Shown here: one piece after another, positions 8,551 to 16,879 of the stretch | Position numbering within the stretch: the stretch's first letter is position 1 | Layout of the letters: each line of letters starts with the position of its first letter | DNA from: Lachnospiraceae bacterium | Lineage (GTDB): Bacteria > Bacillota > Clostridia > Lachnospirales > Anaerotignaceae | Assembly (NCBI GenBank): GCA_019422065.1 | Contig: JAHZEA010000017.1 | Location: forward strand, 1 to 47,210 | Length of the DNA: 47,210 bases | Direction: 5' to 3' | Notes under the pieces: model-generated | The model's database searches: none | What the model was told of the DNA's origin: nothing | What the model saw: the letters and a program-made list of their open reading frames with translations, nothing else | Program-made: the position numbers and the translations under genes

Positions 8551-8564
8551 GGAAGTGAATTTTT

Positions 8565-9233
8565 TTGGATGAATATATTGGAATTATACAAAAAACGCCG
8601 CTTTTTAAAACCATGAGCGCTGAAGAAACTAAAAAAGCTGTTGAGTATTTAAAGGGCAGAGTGCTGGACTACAAAAAAGGTACTTATATTTTTCAGCGCA
8701 GCGAAAAAATAAAAAACATAGGCCTTGTTATAAAGGGCGAGGCCCGTGTTGAAAGAGAGGACTATTACGGCAACAGAAGCATTATAGCTTCTATTAGTCA
8801 GGGCGATATATTCGGTGAGGTTTATGCCTGTTTAGAAAATACAAGCCTTGGAGTAAACGTACTTGCCGTTAAAGACTCAAAAATATTAATGCTTAATATG
8901 GATAAAGCAGAGCTGGAAAAAGGCTTTAATCAGGAGTTTTACGCTCATATTATTCAAAACCTTATATCCATACTGGCATTTAAAGCTTATTCACTTAACA
9001 GAAAAATAGAGCACATAACAAAGCGCAGCACAAGGGAAAAACTGCTTTCTTTTTTTTCGGAACAGGCGGTACTATCCCAAAGCCCAAGCTTTGATATTAA
9101 TTTTAACCGTCAGGAGCTGGCCGATTATCTGTGTGTAGACAGAAGCGCTATGTCTTTGGAGCTGAGCAAAATGAGCAAAGACGGTATTATTGCTTATAAT
9201 AAAAATCATTTTGAACTGCTTAAACATTCTTGA
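8565..9233 (+). CDS. Crp/Fnr-family transcriptional regulator
   Basis: A 222-residue regulator with a cyclic-nucleotide-binding fold at about residues 10-125 (TPLFKTMSAEE, YKKGTYIFQRSEKIKNIGLVIKGEARVE, GDIFGEVYA) and a Crp-type winged helix at about 150-215 (STREKLLSFFSEQA, FNRQELADYLCVDRSAMSLELSKM). No N-terminal cysteine cluster like that of Fnr is seen, so oxygen sensing by its own Fe-S cluster is unlikely. I accept the TTG start at 8565, preceded by GGAAG, because the product then begins at the usual family position. The divergent iron-sulfur gene is the likely target, possibly with its own promoter. Confidence 0.93.
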   Translation: MDEYIGIIQKTPLFKTMSAEETKKAVEYLKGRVLDYKKGTYIFQRSEKIKNIGLVIKGEARVEREDYYGNRSIIASISQGDIFGEVYACLENTSLGVNVLAVKDSKILMLNMDKAELEKGFNQEFYAHIIQNLISILAFKAYSLNRKIEHITKRSTREKLLSFFSEQAVLSQSPSFDINFNRQELADYLCVDRSAMSLELSKMSKDGIIAYNKNHFELLKHS

Positions 9234-9282
9234 AGTTAAATAAATTAATGTTATAATCGACTTAGAGTTAAATAAATTAATG
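9234..9282 (+). promoter_or_regulatory. Promoter region of the nicotinamidase-like gene, with 17-bp direct repeat
   Basis: A possible promoter is TTGAAG (9230-9235), a 16-base spacer and TATAAT (9252-9257). The 17-mer AGTTAAATAAATTAATG occurs at 9234-9250 and again at 9266-9282, flanking the -10 box. The repeat may be an operator pair or a small duplication. Confidence 0.45.
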
Positions 9283-9325
9283 CCGTAACCGTTTTATGGC
9301 AAATTATCAAAGAGAGGTGTAATTT

Positions 9326-9841
9326 ATGAAAGAGCTTCTTGTGGTAGTTGACATGCAGAATGATTTTATCAATGGTTCCTTGGGAACAAAAGAGGCACAG
9401 GATATAGTAAAGCCTGTGTGTCAAAAAATTAAGGATTTCCAAGGCGATGTAATTTACACAAGAGATACTCATGGAGAGAATTACCTTAATACCCAAGAGG
9501 GTAAAAACCTGCCTGTAATTCACTGTGTTAAAGATACTTACGGCTGGCAGATAAATGATGAGGTTTATTCGGCAGGTGAAGGAAAAACGCTTTGTGTTGT
9601 GGACAAGCCTGTTTTCGGCAGTGTTGAGCTTTCGGAAATAGCGTCTATAGGCAGATACGAAAAAATTACTCTTATTGGTGTATGCACCGATATTTGCGTT
9701 GTATCAAACGCTATTTTGCTTAAAACAAAACTTAGAGAAGTGCCTGTAGCTGTAATTGAGAGCTTATGCGCCGGAGTGACTCCTCAGAGCCATAAAAGCG
9801 CTATTGAGACTATGAAAATGTGTCAGGTTATAATTGAATAA
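9326..9841 (+). CDS. Isochorismatase-family cysteine hydrolase, nicotinamidase-like
   Basis: A 171-residue hydrolase of the PncA/isochorismatase fold. Nicotinamidases turn nicotinamide into nicotinate for NAD salvage. The catalytic triad is visible as D9 (VVVDMQNDF), K94 (VVDKPVFGS) and C124 (GVCTDICVVSNAI), with the cis-peptide segment before the Cys. Part of the PncA metal site appears (D47 and H49 in RDTHGENY, H66 in VIHCVKDTYGW). The third metal His of classical PncA is replaced by a Tyr/Asn region, and the protein is shorter than the roughly 185-215 residues of PncA. It could therefore act on another amide. It follows the Crp/Fnr gene and has AGAGAGGTGT as ribosome site. Confidence 0.88.
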   Translation: MKELLVVVDMQNDFINGSLGTKEAQDIVKPVCQKIKDFQGDVIYTRDTHGENYLNTQEGKNLPVIHCVKDTYGWQINDEVYSAGEGKTLCVVDKPVFGSVELSEIASIGRYEKITLIGVCTDICVVSNAILLKTKLREVPVAVIESLCAGVTPQSHKSAIETMKMCQVIIE

Positions 9842-9882
9842 CCGGCATTTTAATTTTTTTTACAATAAGGGGAGGCATATTT

Positions 9883-10995
9883 ATGAAATTAAAAAGAATT
9901 TCGGCAATTTTAGCAGCATCAGTTATTGCATTGTCATTTGCAGGCTGTTCTTCGGGCGGTGATTCATCTGGCTCTGCGTCAGCTTCAGCATCAGGCTCAA
10001 CAGGTGAAGCAACAGGTGAAAAAACAAAGCTTTATGTTGTAAACTGGAAGGACTATGGCTCAGATGACCAAGAGTTTATGAAGGAGTTTGAGGAAACATA
10101 TAACTGCGAAATAGTAAATACTTATATGTCAAGTGAAGAAGAACTTCTTACTAAGCTCAGAACATCAAAAGCAGGAGAAATTGACGTTTGTCTGCCAAAC
10201 TGCACAATACTTCCTGCCGCTATTGAGGATGGACTTCTTGAGCAGATAGACACATCTAAGCTGGAAAACTTTGATTCGCTTTTTGAAAGGTTTAAAACAC
10301 AGGAAGAATGTTTTGACGGGGACAAAATGTATGCAGTGCCTTTTGTTTGGGGCTCAACAGCCATTGCTTACAACACAGATGATATTACAGAGCCGCCTAC
10401 AAGCATGAGCTGTCTTTTTGACGAGCAGTACGCCGGCAAAATAGCTTTTAGAGATGACTATAACGACGCTGTTATGGCAGCGGCTATAGCTTTAGGTCAG
10501 GACCCTAACGCTCCAAGTGACCTTGATGCTATTAAAGAAAAACTTATTGAGCAGAAAGCACTTAACAGAACATACTGGAAGACAGGCGATGAGTTCTCTA
10601 AACTTTTCGCTGGCAAACAGATTTCACTTGGTCTTATGTGGTCAGGACAGGCAGCAGCTATGAAGCAGGAAGGCGAGCCAATAGCATTTACAGTACCTGA
10701 AGATGGCGCTATAGGCTGGGTTGATAACTGGGCAATTGCTGCAAACAGCGAAAACAAAGAAATGGCTTATAAATTTATTGATTGGATGATAAGCAAAGAC
10801 TTCCAGTACAACTGGGCAGCATCCGGCGGTCCTGCACCTGTTAATCAGGAGGCAGCTGAGGCTATAGACCCTGAGTATGCAGCTTCTGCAGCTATGGACG
10901 AGGAGTCACTTAACAGACTTTACTTTATGCAGTACAGAACAGACGAAGTTAAAAACACATGGAATGACCTTTGGACAGATGTAAAGGCTGAGTAA
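9883..10995 (+). CDS. Extracellular solute-binding lipoprotein, spermidine/putrescine (PotD) type
   Basis: Substrate-capture protein of an ABC importer, anchored by a lipid. The N terminus has Lys/Arg, a hydrophobic stretch and the lipobox FAGC (Cys at about residue 21), followed by a Ser/Gly/Ala linker of about 25 residues. The mature domain starts KLYVVNWKDYGSDD and carries AVPFVWGSTAIAYNTD, SLGLMWSGQAAAMKQ and GWVDNWAIAANSENKE, as in PotD-type proteins. Total length is 370. No ATP-binding or permease genes flank it; the next gene is dnaE after a terminator. It must share transporter parts encoded elsewhere. Ligand is inferred from family resemblance only. Confidence 0.92.
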   Translation: MKLKRISAILAASVIALSFAGCSSGGDSSGSASASASGSTGEATGEKTKLYVVNWKDYGSDDQEFMKEFEETYNCEIVNTYMSSEEELLTKLRTSKAGEIDVCLPNCTILPAAIEDGLLEQIDTSKLENFDSLFERFKTQEECFDGDKMYAVPFVWGSTAIAYNTDDITEPPTSMSCLFDEQYAGKIAFRDDYNDAVMAAAIALGQDPNAPSDLDAIKEKLIEQKALNRTYWKTGDEFSKLFAGKQISLGLMWSGQAAAMKQEGEPIAFTVPEDGAIGWVDNWAIAANSENKEMAYKFIDWMISKDFQYNWAASGGPAPVNQEAAEAIDPEYAASAAMDEESLNRLYFMQYRTDEVKNTWNDLWTDVKAE

Positions 10996-11027
10996 TTAAA
11001 ATTTTGATACATAATAAAATATAATTT

Positions 11028-11078
11028 AATGCGGAAGAATAAAGAGCAAATGCTTTTAGTTCTTCCGCATTTTTATTT
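11028..11078 (+). terminator. Intrinsic terminator after the binding-protein gene
   Basis: AATGCGGAAGAA (11028-11040) pairs with TTCTTCCGCATT (11060-11071), followed by a T-rich tail. Confidence 0.88.
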
Positions 11079-11112
11079 TTAACATAAATTTACCAAATAC
11101 AATATTTCTTTG

Positions 11113-11121
11113 TGTTATAAT
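11113..11121 (+). promoter_or_regulatory. Extended -10 promoter in the dnaE leader region
   Basis: TGTTATAAT (TGnTATAAT) occurs soon after the preceding terminator and would give a dnaE leader of about 185 nt. No clear -35 box is seen. A second AT-rich candidate is TTGAAA at about 11220. The leader contains AAAAAGTA ... TACTTTTT, a weak inverted repeat. I see no ORF or known riboswitch in 11079-11311. Confidence 0.4.
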
Positions 11122-11311
11122 AAACCATAAAAAGCTGGAAAGCTGAATAACTTAAATAAAAAAGTATTTTATTACTTATTTTTATTTATATACGTACTTT
11201 TTTACCTTAAATATATACATTGAAATTTCTTTGTGGTAATATATATAGCCGCATAACGTATTATTTTACGTTTTCTGTTATTTGTCGGCTTTAGTAAACG
11301 AGGTTTTATAT

Positions 11312-14300
11312 ATGGAAAATACTGATATTAAATTTACACATTTGCATGTGCATACACAGTACAGCCTTCTTGACGGCTCGGCTAAAATAGAGCCTCTTAT
11401 TAAGCGTGTTAAGGATTTAGGCATGGACAGCATAGCTATAACAGACCATGGGGCAATGTATGGAGCCGTTGAGTTTTATAAAGCTGCTGTGGCCGAAGGC
11501 ATAAAGCCTATTATAGGCTGTGAGGTTTATGTTTCGCCTAAAAGCCGTTTTGACAGGGAAACTACAACCGGTGCTAACTATTATCATCTTGTACTTTTGG
11601 CCGAAAATAATCAAGGGTATAAAAACCTTGTAAAGCTTGTGTCTTTTGGTTTTACAGAAGGCTTTTACTATAAGCCGAGAGTTGATATAGAGCTTTTGAA
11701 AAAATACCATGAAGGCATTATAGCTTCCAGCGCCTGCCTTGCAGGACAGGTAGCAAGGGATATTATAAATGTTTCTTACGAAAGAGCCAAAGAAACGGCA
11801 TTGATGTATGATGAAATTTTTGGACGTGGAAACTTTTTCCTTGAGCTTCAGGACCATGGTATACGTGAACAAAAAATAGTAAATGAGGCACTTTTAAAAA
11901 TAAGTGACGAAACAGGTATACCACTTATTTGCAGTAACGACAGCCATTATATATATAAAGAGGACGCCGAAAGCCATGATGTTTTGCTTTGCATACAGAC
12001 AGGCAAAACTGTTTACGATGAAAACAGAATGCGTTATGAAGGCGGTCAGTTTTATGTTAAAAGTCCGCAGGAGATGTACGAGCTTTTTAAATACGCTCCT
12101 GAGGCCCTTGAAAATACTTACAAAATATCTCAAAGGTGTAACGTGGAATTTAAGTTCCACGACTTGAAATTACCTAAATTTGACGTTCCCGACGGAAAAA
12201 CAGCCTCAGAGTATTTAAGAGAGCTGTGTTATGATGGTTTTAAAAAGAGATACCCAGATAACCCGGCAGAACTGCGCCAAAGACTGGAATACGAGCTGGG
12301 CACAATAGAGAAAATGGGTTATGTGGAGTACTTTCTTATAGTTTGGGATTTTATTCATTTTGCTAAGTCACAGGATATAATGGTAGGCCCGGGCAGAGGC
12401 TCTGCCGCCGGAAGCATTGTATCATATTGTCTTGACATAACAACAATAGACCCTGTAAAATATAACCTTATTTTTGAAAGATTCCTTAATCCGGAAAGAG
12501 TAAGCATGCCTGATATTGACGTTGACTTTTGTTTTGAAAGACGTCAGGAAGTTATTGACTATGTAATTAGAAAATACGGCGATGACCATGTGGCTCAGAT
12601 TATAACATTTGGTACAATGGCGGCAAGGGCGGCCATTAAAGACGTAGGCAGGGCCCTTGCCATGCCTTATGCCGATGTAGACAGAATTTCAAAAATGATA
12701 CCTACTGAGCTGGGAATTACAATAAATAAGGCCCTTACTATGAATCCGGAGCTTAAAGAGCTTTACGATACCGATAGTGATGTTGCAAAGCTTATTGATA
12801 CCAGCATAAGCCTTGAGGGACTTCCAAGACACGCTTCTACCCATGCGGCAGGTGTTGTAATTTGCCGTGACCCTGTTGTGGAATATGTTCCCCTTTATTA
12901 CAGCGACGGTGTTGTTTCAACACAGTACACAATGACGCTTCTTGAAGAACTGGGACTTCTTAAAATGGATTTCCTTGGACTTAGAACACTTACTGTTATT
13001 CAAAATGCATGCCGTGAAATAAAAAGAATACATGGTGTGGACATAGATTTACAGAATATGCCGGATAATGACCCTAAGGTTTACGAGCTTATTGCTCAAG
13101 GTAAAACAGAAGGCGTTTTTCAGTTAGAAAGTGCCGGAATGAAAGCCTTTATGAAAGAGCTTCAGCCCACAAGGCTTGAGGACCTTATAGCCGGTATTTC
13201 TCTTTACCGTCCGGGACCTATGGACTTTATACCAAAATATGTAAAAGGAAAAAAAGGTGCCGGAAGCATAACATATACACATCCGGCGTTAAAAGAAATT
13301 TTGGAGCCAACATATGGCTGTATAGTTTATCAGGAACAGGTTATGCAGATAGTTCGAGATTTAGCCGGCTACAGCTTGGGCAGAAGCGATTTGGTTCGCC
13401 GTGCCATGAGCAAGAAAAAAGCTTCTGTTATGGCCGAGGAACGCAAAAACTTTGTTTACGGCACAGATGACGGCACTGTTCCGGGATGTGTTAAAAATGG
13501 TATTCCGGCCGAAACTGCCGAAAAAATATTCGATGAAATGACGGACTTTGCAAAGTACGCATTTAACAAGAGTCATGCGGCATGTTACGCCGTTGTAGGC
13601 TATCAAACGGCATGGCTTAAAACTTACTACCCTGTTGAGTTTATGGCGGCTTTAATGACAAGCGTTATAGATTTTCCTAACAAAGTAAGCGAATACATTG
13701 AGGAATGCCGCAAAATGGGCATTAAGCTCCTTCCGCCGGACATAAACGAAGGTTTTGATAATTTCTCAGTTGATAACGGCGGTATACGTTTTGGTCTTGC
13801 GGCAATTAAAAGTGTAGGCAAAAGCCTTATAAATACTATTGTTGCAGAGCGTGAGAAAAACGGCGTTTATAAATCACTTACTGACTTTTTAACAAGACTC
13901 AGTGAAAAGGACTTAAACCGCAGAGCTATTGAAAACTTTATTAAAAGTGGTGCCTTTGACTCTTTCGGAGCAAAACGAAGCCAGTATATGGCTAATTTTA
14001 AGGCTATATTTGACGGCATAACCCAAAGAAAGAAAAATAATATAGACGGCCAGATGAGCTTGTTTTCAATGGGTGAAGAAAGTATTGAAGATACAGAGGA
14101 TAATTTTGCCGATATGGATGAGTTCCCTGTTTCTGAAATACTCGCTATGGAAAAAGAAGTTTTGGGCATTTATATAAGCGGACACCCGCTTTCACAGTAT
14201 GAGGATATACTTAAACGCAAGGTAAGCGTTACAAGCCGCGACTTTATAAAAGGCGATGACGACACATGCGTTGTAGGTGACGGCCAAAAGGTTATACTGG

Positions 14301-14812
14301 GCGGAATTGTAAATGCCAAAAAAATTAAATATACAAAAAACAATAAAATAATGGCATTTTTAACTGTTGAGGATATGTACGGCAGTGTAGAAACTGTTGT
14401 TTTTCCTAACGTATATACTATGTGCCAGAGCTTTATAAATGTTGGTGATGTGGTTATTGTAAAAGGCAAGGCCGATGTGCCTTCTGACAGTGACGCAAAG
14501 CTTATAGCCGAGGAAATTCGCCCTTTAACAGATGATGACAATGATGAGAATATAGAAATAACCGTGCCGGATAAATTATACTTAAAAGCCCAAAACATGG
14601 AAGTATTTTCCAAAGTTATTAAGCTTTTAAAGGAATTTCCGGGCGAAATACCGGTAATAATTAAAATAGACGAAACAGGGCAGGTAATGAAGGCGTCTAA
14701 AGATTGTTTTATATCAGAAGATGAAATGCTTTTAGACGGATTAAAGCTTATGCTTGGCGAGCCTAATGTAATAATGAGATATAAAAAAAGTAATATATCT
14801 GATAAAATATAA
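11312..14812 (+). CDS. dnaE: DNA polymerase III alpha subunit, DnaE type
   Basis: Replicative-type DNA polymerase of 1166 residues without a proofreading exonuclease insert. The N-terminal PHP domain is marked by FTHLHVHTQYSLLDG and AITDHGAMYG. The C-family polymerase core has GPGRGSAAGS and the metal-binding PDIDVDF, later LYRPGPMDFIPKY and FNKSHAACYAVVGY. A helix-hairpin-helix region and a C-terminal OB fold follow (VILGGIVNAKKIKYTKNNKIMAFLTVED, wrapped near residue 1000). In Bacillota, PolC is usually the main replicase and DnaE partners it in priming and lagging-strand synthesis. I start at the ATG at 11312 after ACGAGG. The in-frame extension to 11282 lacks a ribosome site. Confidence 0.97.
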   Translation: MENTDIKFTHLHVHTQYSLLDGSAKIEPLIKRVKDLGMDSIAITDHGAMYGAVEFYKAAVAEGIKPIIGCEVYVSPKSRFDRETTTGANYYHLVLLAENNQGYKNLVKLVSFGFTEGFYYKPRVDIELLKKYHEGIIASSACLAGQVARDIINVSYERAKETALMYDEIFGRGNFFLELQDHGIREQKIVNEALLKISDETGIPLICSNDSHYIYKEDAESHDVLLCIQTGKTVYDENRMRYEGGQFYVKSPQEMYELFKYAPEALENTYKISQRCNVEFKFHDLKLPKFDVPDGKTASEYLRELCYDGFKKRYPDNPAELRQRLEYELGTIEKMGYVEYFLIVWDFIHFAKSQDIMVGPGRGSAAGSIVSYCLDITTIDPVKYNLIFERFLNPERVSMPDIDVDFCFERRQEVIDYVIRKYGDDHVAQIITFGTMAARAAIKDVGRALAMPYADVDRISKMIPTELGITINKALTMNPELKELYDTDSDVAKLIDTSISLEGLPRHASTHAAGVVICRDPVVEYVPLYYSDGVVSTQYTMTLLEELGLLKMDFLGLRTLTVIQNACREIKRIHGVDIDLQNMPDNDPKVYELIAQGKTEGVFQLESAGMKAFMKELQPTRLEDLIAGISLYRPGPMDFIPKYVKGKKGAGSITYTHPALKEILEPTYGCIVYQEQVMQIVRDLAGYSLGRSDLVRRAMSKKKASVMAEERKNFVYGTDDGTVPGCVKNGIPAETAEKIFDEMTDFAKYAFNKSHAACYAVVGYQTAWLKTYYPVEFMAALMTSVIDFPNKVSEYIEECRKMGIKLLPPDINEGFDNFSVDNGGIRFGLAAIKSVGKSLINTIVAEREKNGVYKSLTDFLTRLSEKDLNRRAIENFIKSGAFDSFGAKRSQYMANFKAIFDGITQRKKNNIDGQMSLFSMGEESIEDTEDNFADMDEFPVSEILAMEKEVLGIYISGHPLSQYEDILKRKVSVTSRDFIKGDDDTCVVGDGQKVILGGIVNAKKIKYTKNNKIMAFLTVEDMYGSVETVVFPNVYTMCQSFINVGDVVIVKGKADVPSDSDAKLIAEEIRPLTDDDNDENIEITVPDKLYLKAQNMEVFSKVIKLLKEFPGEIPVIIKIDETGQVMKASKDCFISEDEMLLDGLKLMLGEPNVIMRYKKSNISDKI

Positions 14813-14901
14813 CGGCTTTGGGCATAATGATTTTATAAAACAAGTATTTAACACTTTTATAAATTTGATAAAAACCATAAATTTTATATTAGGAGGCTTA
14901 T

Positions 14902-16674
14902 ATGAAGCGAACCAAAATTGTATGCACTCTCGGACCTACAACTAATACTGAGGAAAAGGTAAGAGAGCTGATAGAAAAGGGCATGGATGCCGCAAGAATT
15001 AATTTTTCACACGGTGATTACGAATCTCGTACCGTTCTTATAAATGCAGTTAAAAAAGTACGTCAGGAGCTTAATGTTCCTATTCCTCTTATACTTGATA
15101 CAAAAGGGCCTGAAATTAGAATTAAAAAATTTAAAGATAATAAAAAGATTTATCTTGAATCTGGCAGCAGGTTTATACTCACAACAAGAGAAGTGGAAGG
15201 CAATGAAAGTATGGTAAGCGTTACATACCACAACCTTCCATTAGAGCTTGAAAAAGGCAGCAGAGTTTTGCTTGATGATGGTCTTGTAGAACTTAAAGTA
15301 TTAAACATTGAAGATACCGATATTGAGTGTGAGGTTATAAACGGCGGATTTTTAAGCTCAAATAAAGGCGTAAATATTCCTGATGTGTATATTAACCTGC
15401 CTATACTTACACAAAGGGATATTGATGACCTTAAATTTGGTATTAAAATGGGCTTTGATTATGTAGCGGCTTCTTTTATACGCTCGGCAGGGGATGTGCT
15501 TAAAATACGCCGCGTGCTTGAGGAAAACGGCGGAAAGGATATATTTATAATTTCTAAAATAGAAAACCGCGAAGGCGTTAAAAATATAGACGATATTTTG
15601 GCTGTTTCAGACGGAATAATGGTTGCCAGAGGCGATTTAGGTGTTGAAATACCTATTGACGAAGTACCGCTTGTGCAAAAGGAGCTTATTAAAAAGGCAA
15701 ATGACGCATGTAAGCCGGTTATTACGGCAACACAAATGCTGGAGTCCATGGTTTCTAACCCAAGGCCTACAAGAGCCGAAGCCAGTGACGTGGCTAATGC
15801 TATATTTGACGGCAGTGATGCTATAATGCTTTCAGGCGAAACAGCACAGGGCAATTACCCTGCAGAGGCTGTTGAGATAATGGCTAAAATAGCTGAAACA
15901 ACTGAAAACAGCATTGATTATACTCATAAATTAAGAAGCAATTTTAACGGTATGCACCGCAACATGACAAATGCTATAAGTTATGCGGCATGTGCCACAG
16001 CGGCTGAGCTTAATACAAGCTGTATTGCAACTGTTACAAAGTCCGGCCTTACGGCAAGAATGATAGCTAAATATAAACCTGTATGCCCTATAGCGGCCAG
16101 CAGCAGCTCCGAGAGGGTTTGGAGACAGCTTAATCTTGTTTGGGGCTGTAAGCCGGTGCTTGAAAAAGAAATAGCCGACAATAACAAGGTATTTGACCTT
16201 GCCTTAAGTACAGCCGTTAAAAGCGGTCTTGCGCAAAACGGCGATACAGTAGTTATAGCTATAGGCGTGCCGGTTGGCGTTTCAGGCTCAACAAATACAA
16301 TGCGTGTTGATATTGTAGGCAATGTTATATGCAAAGGAAAAGGTGTAGGCGACAAAAGAGTATCGGGCAAGGCAGATGTTATAAAGTTTGCAGGTGAAGC
16401 CGAAAAAAAGTTTAAAACAGGGGATATACTGGTAACAAGCAAAACAGATAACTCTATACTGCCGTATATAAAGCGTGCCAGCGCCTTAGTAATAGGCCCT
16501 ATGGATAACGGACAGAACGCTTATGCGGAGCTTATAGGCAATATACTTGATATTCCTGTTGTTATGTGCGGCGTAAATGTTACAGACCTTATTAAAGACG
16601 AAACACTTATAACTGTAGACGGCAAAAAAGGCTTTGTGTATTTCGGCATACCAGACGAGGACAAGGCTGAATAA
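14902..16674 (+). CDS. pyk: Pyruvate kinase with extra C-terminal PEP-utiliser-like domain
   Basis: Converts phosphoenolpyruvate and ADP to pyruvate and ATP, the last step of glycolysis. The barrel has KIVCTLGPTT, RINFSHGDY, DTKGPEIRI, FIISKIENREGV with the catalytic Lys, VARGDLGVEIP, ITATQMLESM and ASDVANAIFDGSDAIMLSGET. At 590 residues it carries the additional C-terminal domain of Bacillus-type enzymes (GKADVIKFAGEAEKKFKTGDILVTSKTD, about residues 485-585). It follows dnaE with no visible terminator. Many Firmicutes keep pfkA between dnaE and pyk; it is absent here. AGGAGGCTTAT precedes the ATG. Confidence 0.97.
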   Translation: MKRTKIVCTLGPTTNTEEKVRELIEKGMDAARINFSHGDYESRTVLINAVKKVRQELNVPIPLILDTKGPEIRIKKFKDNKKIYLESGSRFILTTREVEGNESMVSVTYHNLPLELEKGSRVLLDDGLVELKVLNIEDTDIECEVINGGFLSSNKGVNIPDVYINLPILTQRDIDDLKFGIKMGFDYVAASFIRSAGDVLKIRRVLEENGGKDIFIISKIENREGVKNIDDILAVSDGIMVARGDLGVEIPIDEVPLVQKELIKKANDACKPVITATQMLESMVSNPRPTRAEASDVANAIFDGSDAIMLSGETAQGNYPAEAVEIMAKIAETTENSIDYTHKLRSNFNGMHRNMTNAISYAACATAAELNTSCIATVTKSGLTARMIAKYKPVCPIAASSSSERVWRQLNLVWGCKPVLEKEIADNNKVFDLALSTAVKSGLAQNGDTVVIAIGVPVGVSGSTNTMRVDIVGNVICKGKGVGDKRVSGKADVIKFAGEAEKKFKTGDILVTSKTDNSILPYIKRASALVIGPMDNGQNAYAELIGNILDIPVVMCGVNVTDLIKDETLITVDGKKGFVYFGIPDEDKAE

Positions 16675-16693
16675 AAAATAATAAGTAAAATTT

Positions 16694-16730
16694 AAGGCGT
16701 TTGAAATTTATATTCAGACGCCTTTTTTAT
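16694..16730 (+). terminator. Intrinsic terminator of pyk
   Basis: AAGGCGTTTGAA (16694-16705) pairs with TTCAGACGCCTT (16713-16724) with one wobble, followed by TTTT. The next 150 bases are AT-rich and should hold the abfD promoter; TTGCCT (about 16804) with an 18-base spacer and TATTAT is a weak candidate. Confidence 0.88.
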
Positions 16731-16879
16731 TGTGTATATTAGTTTTTTTAATTAAAAAATGACAAAATATATTTTATCGGAAAATATTTTTTTCATTTTT
16801 GTATTGCCTCAAATGTGTATTAAGATTTATTATATTGTATGAGAGCTTTAAATTTTAATATACGAAAGGATTGATTAGT

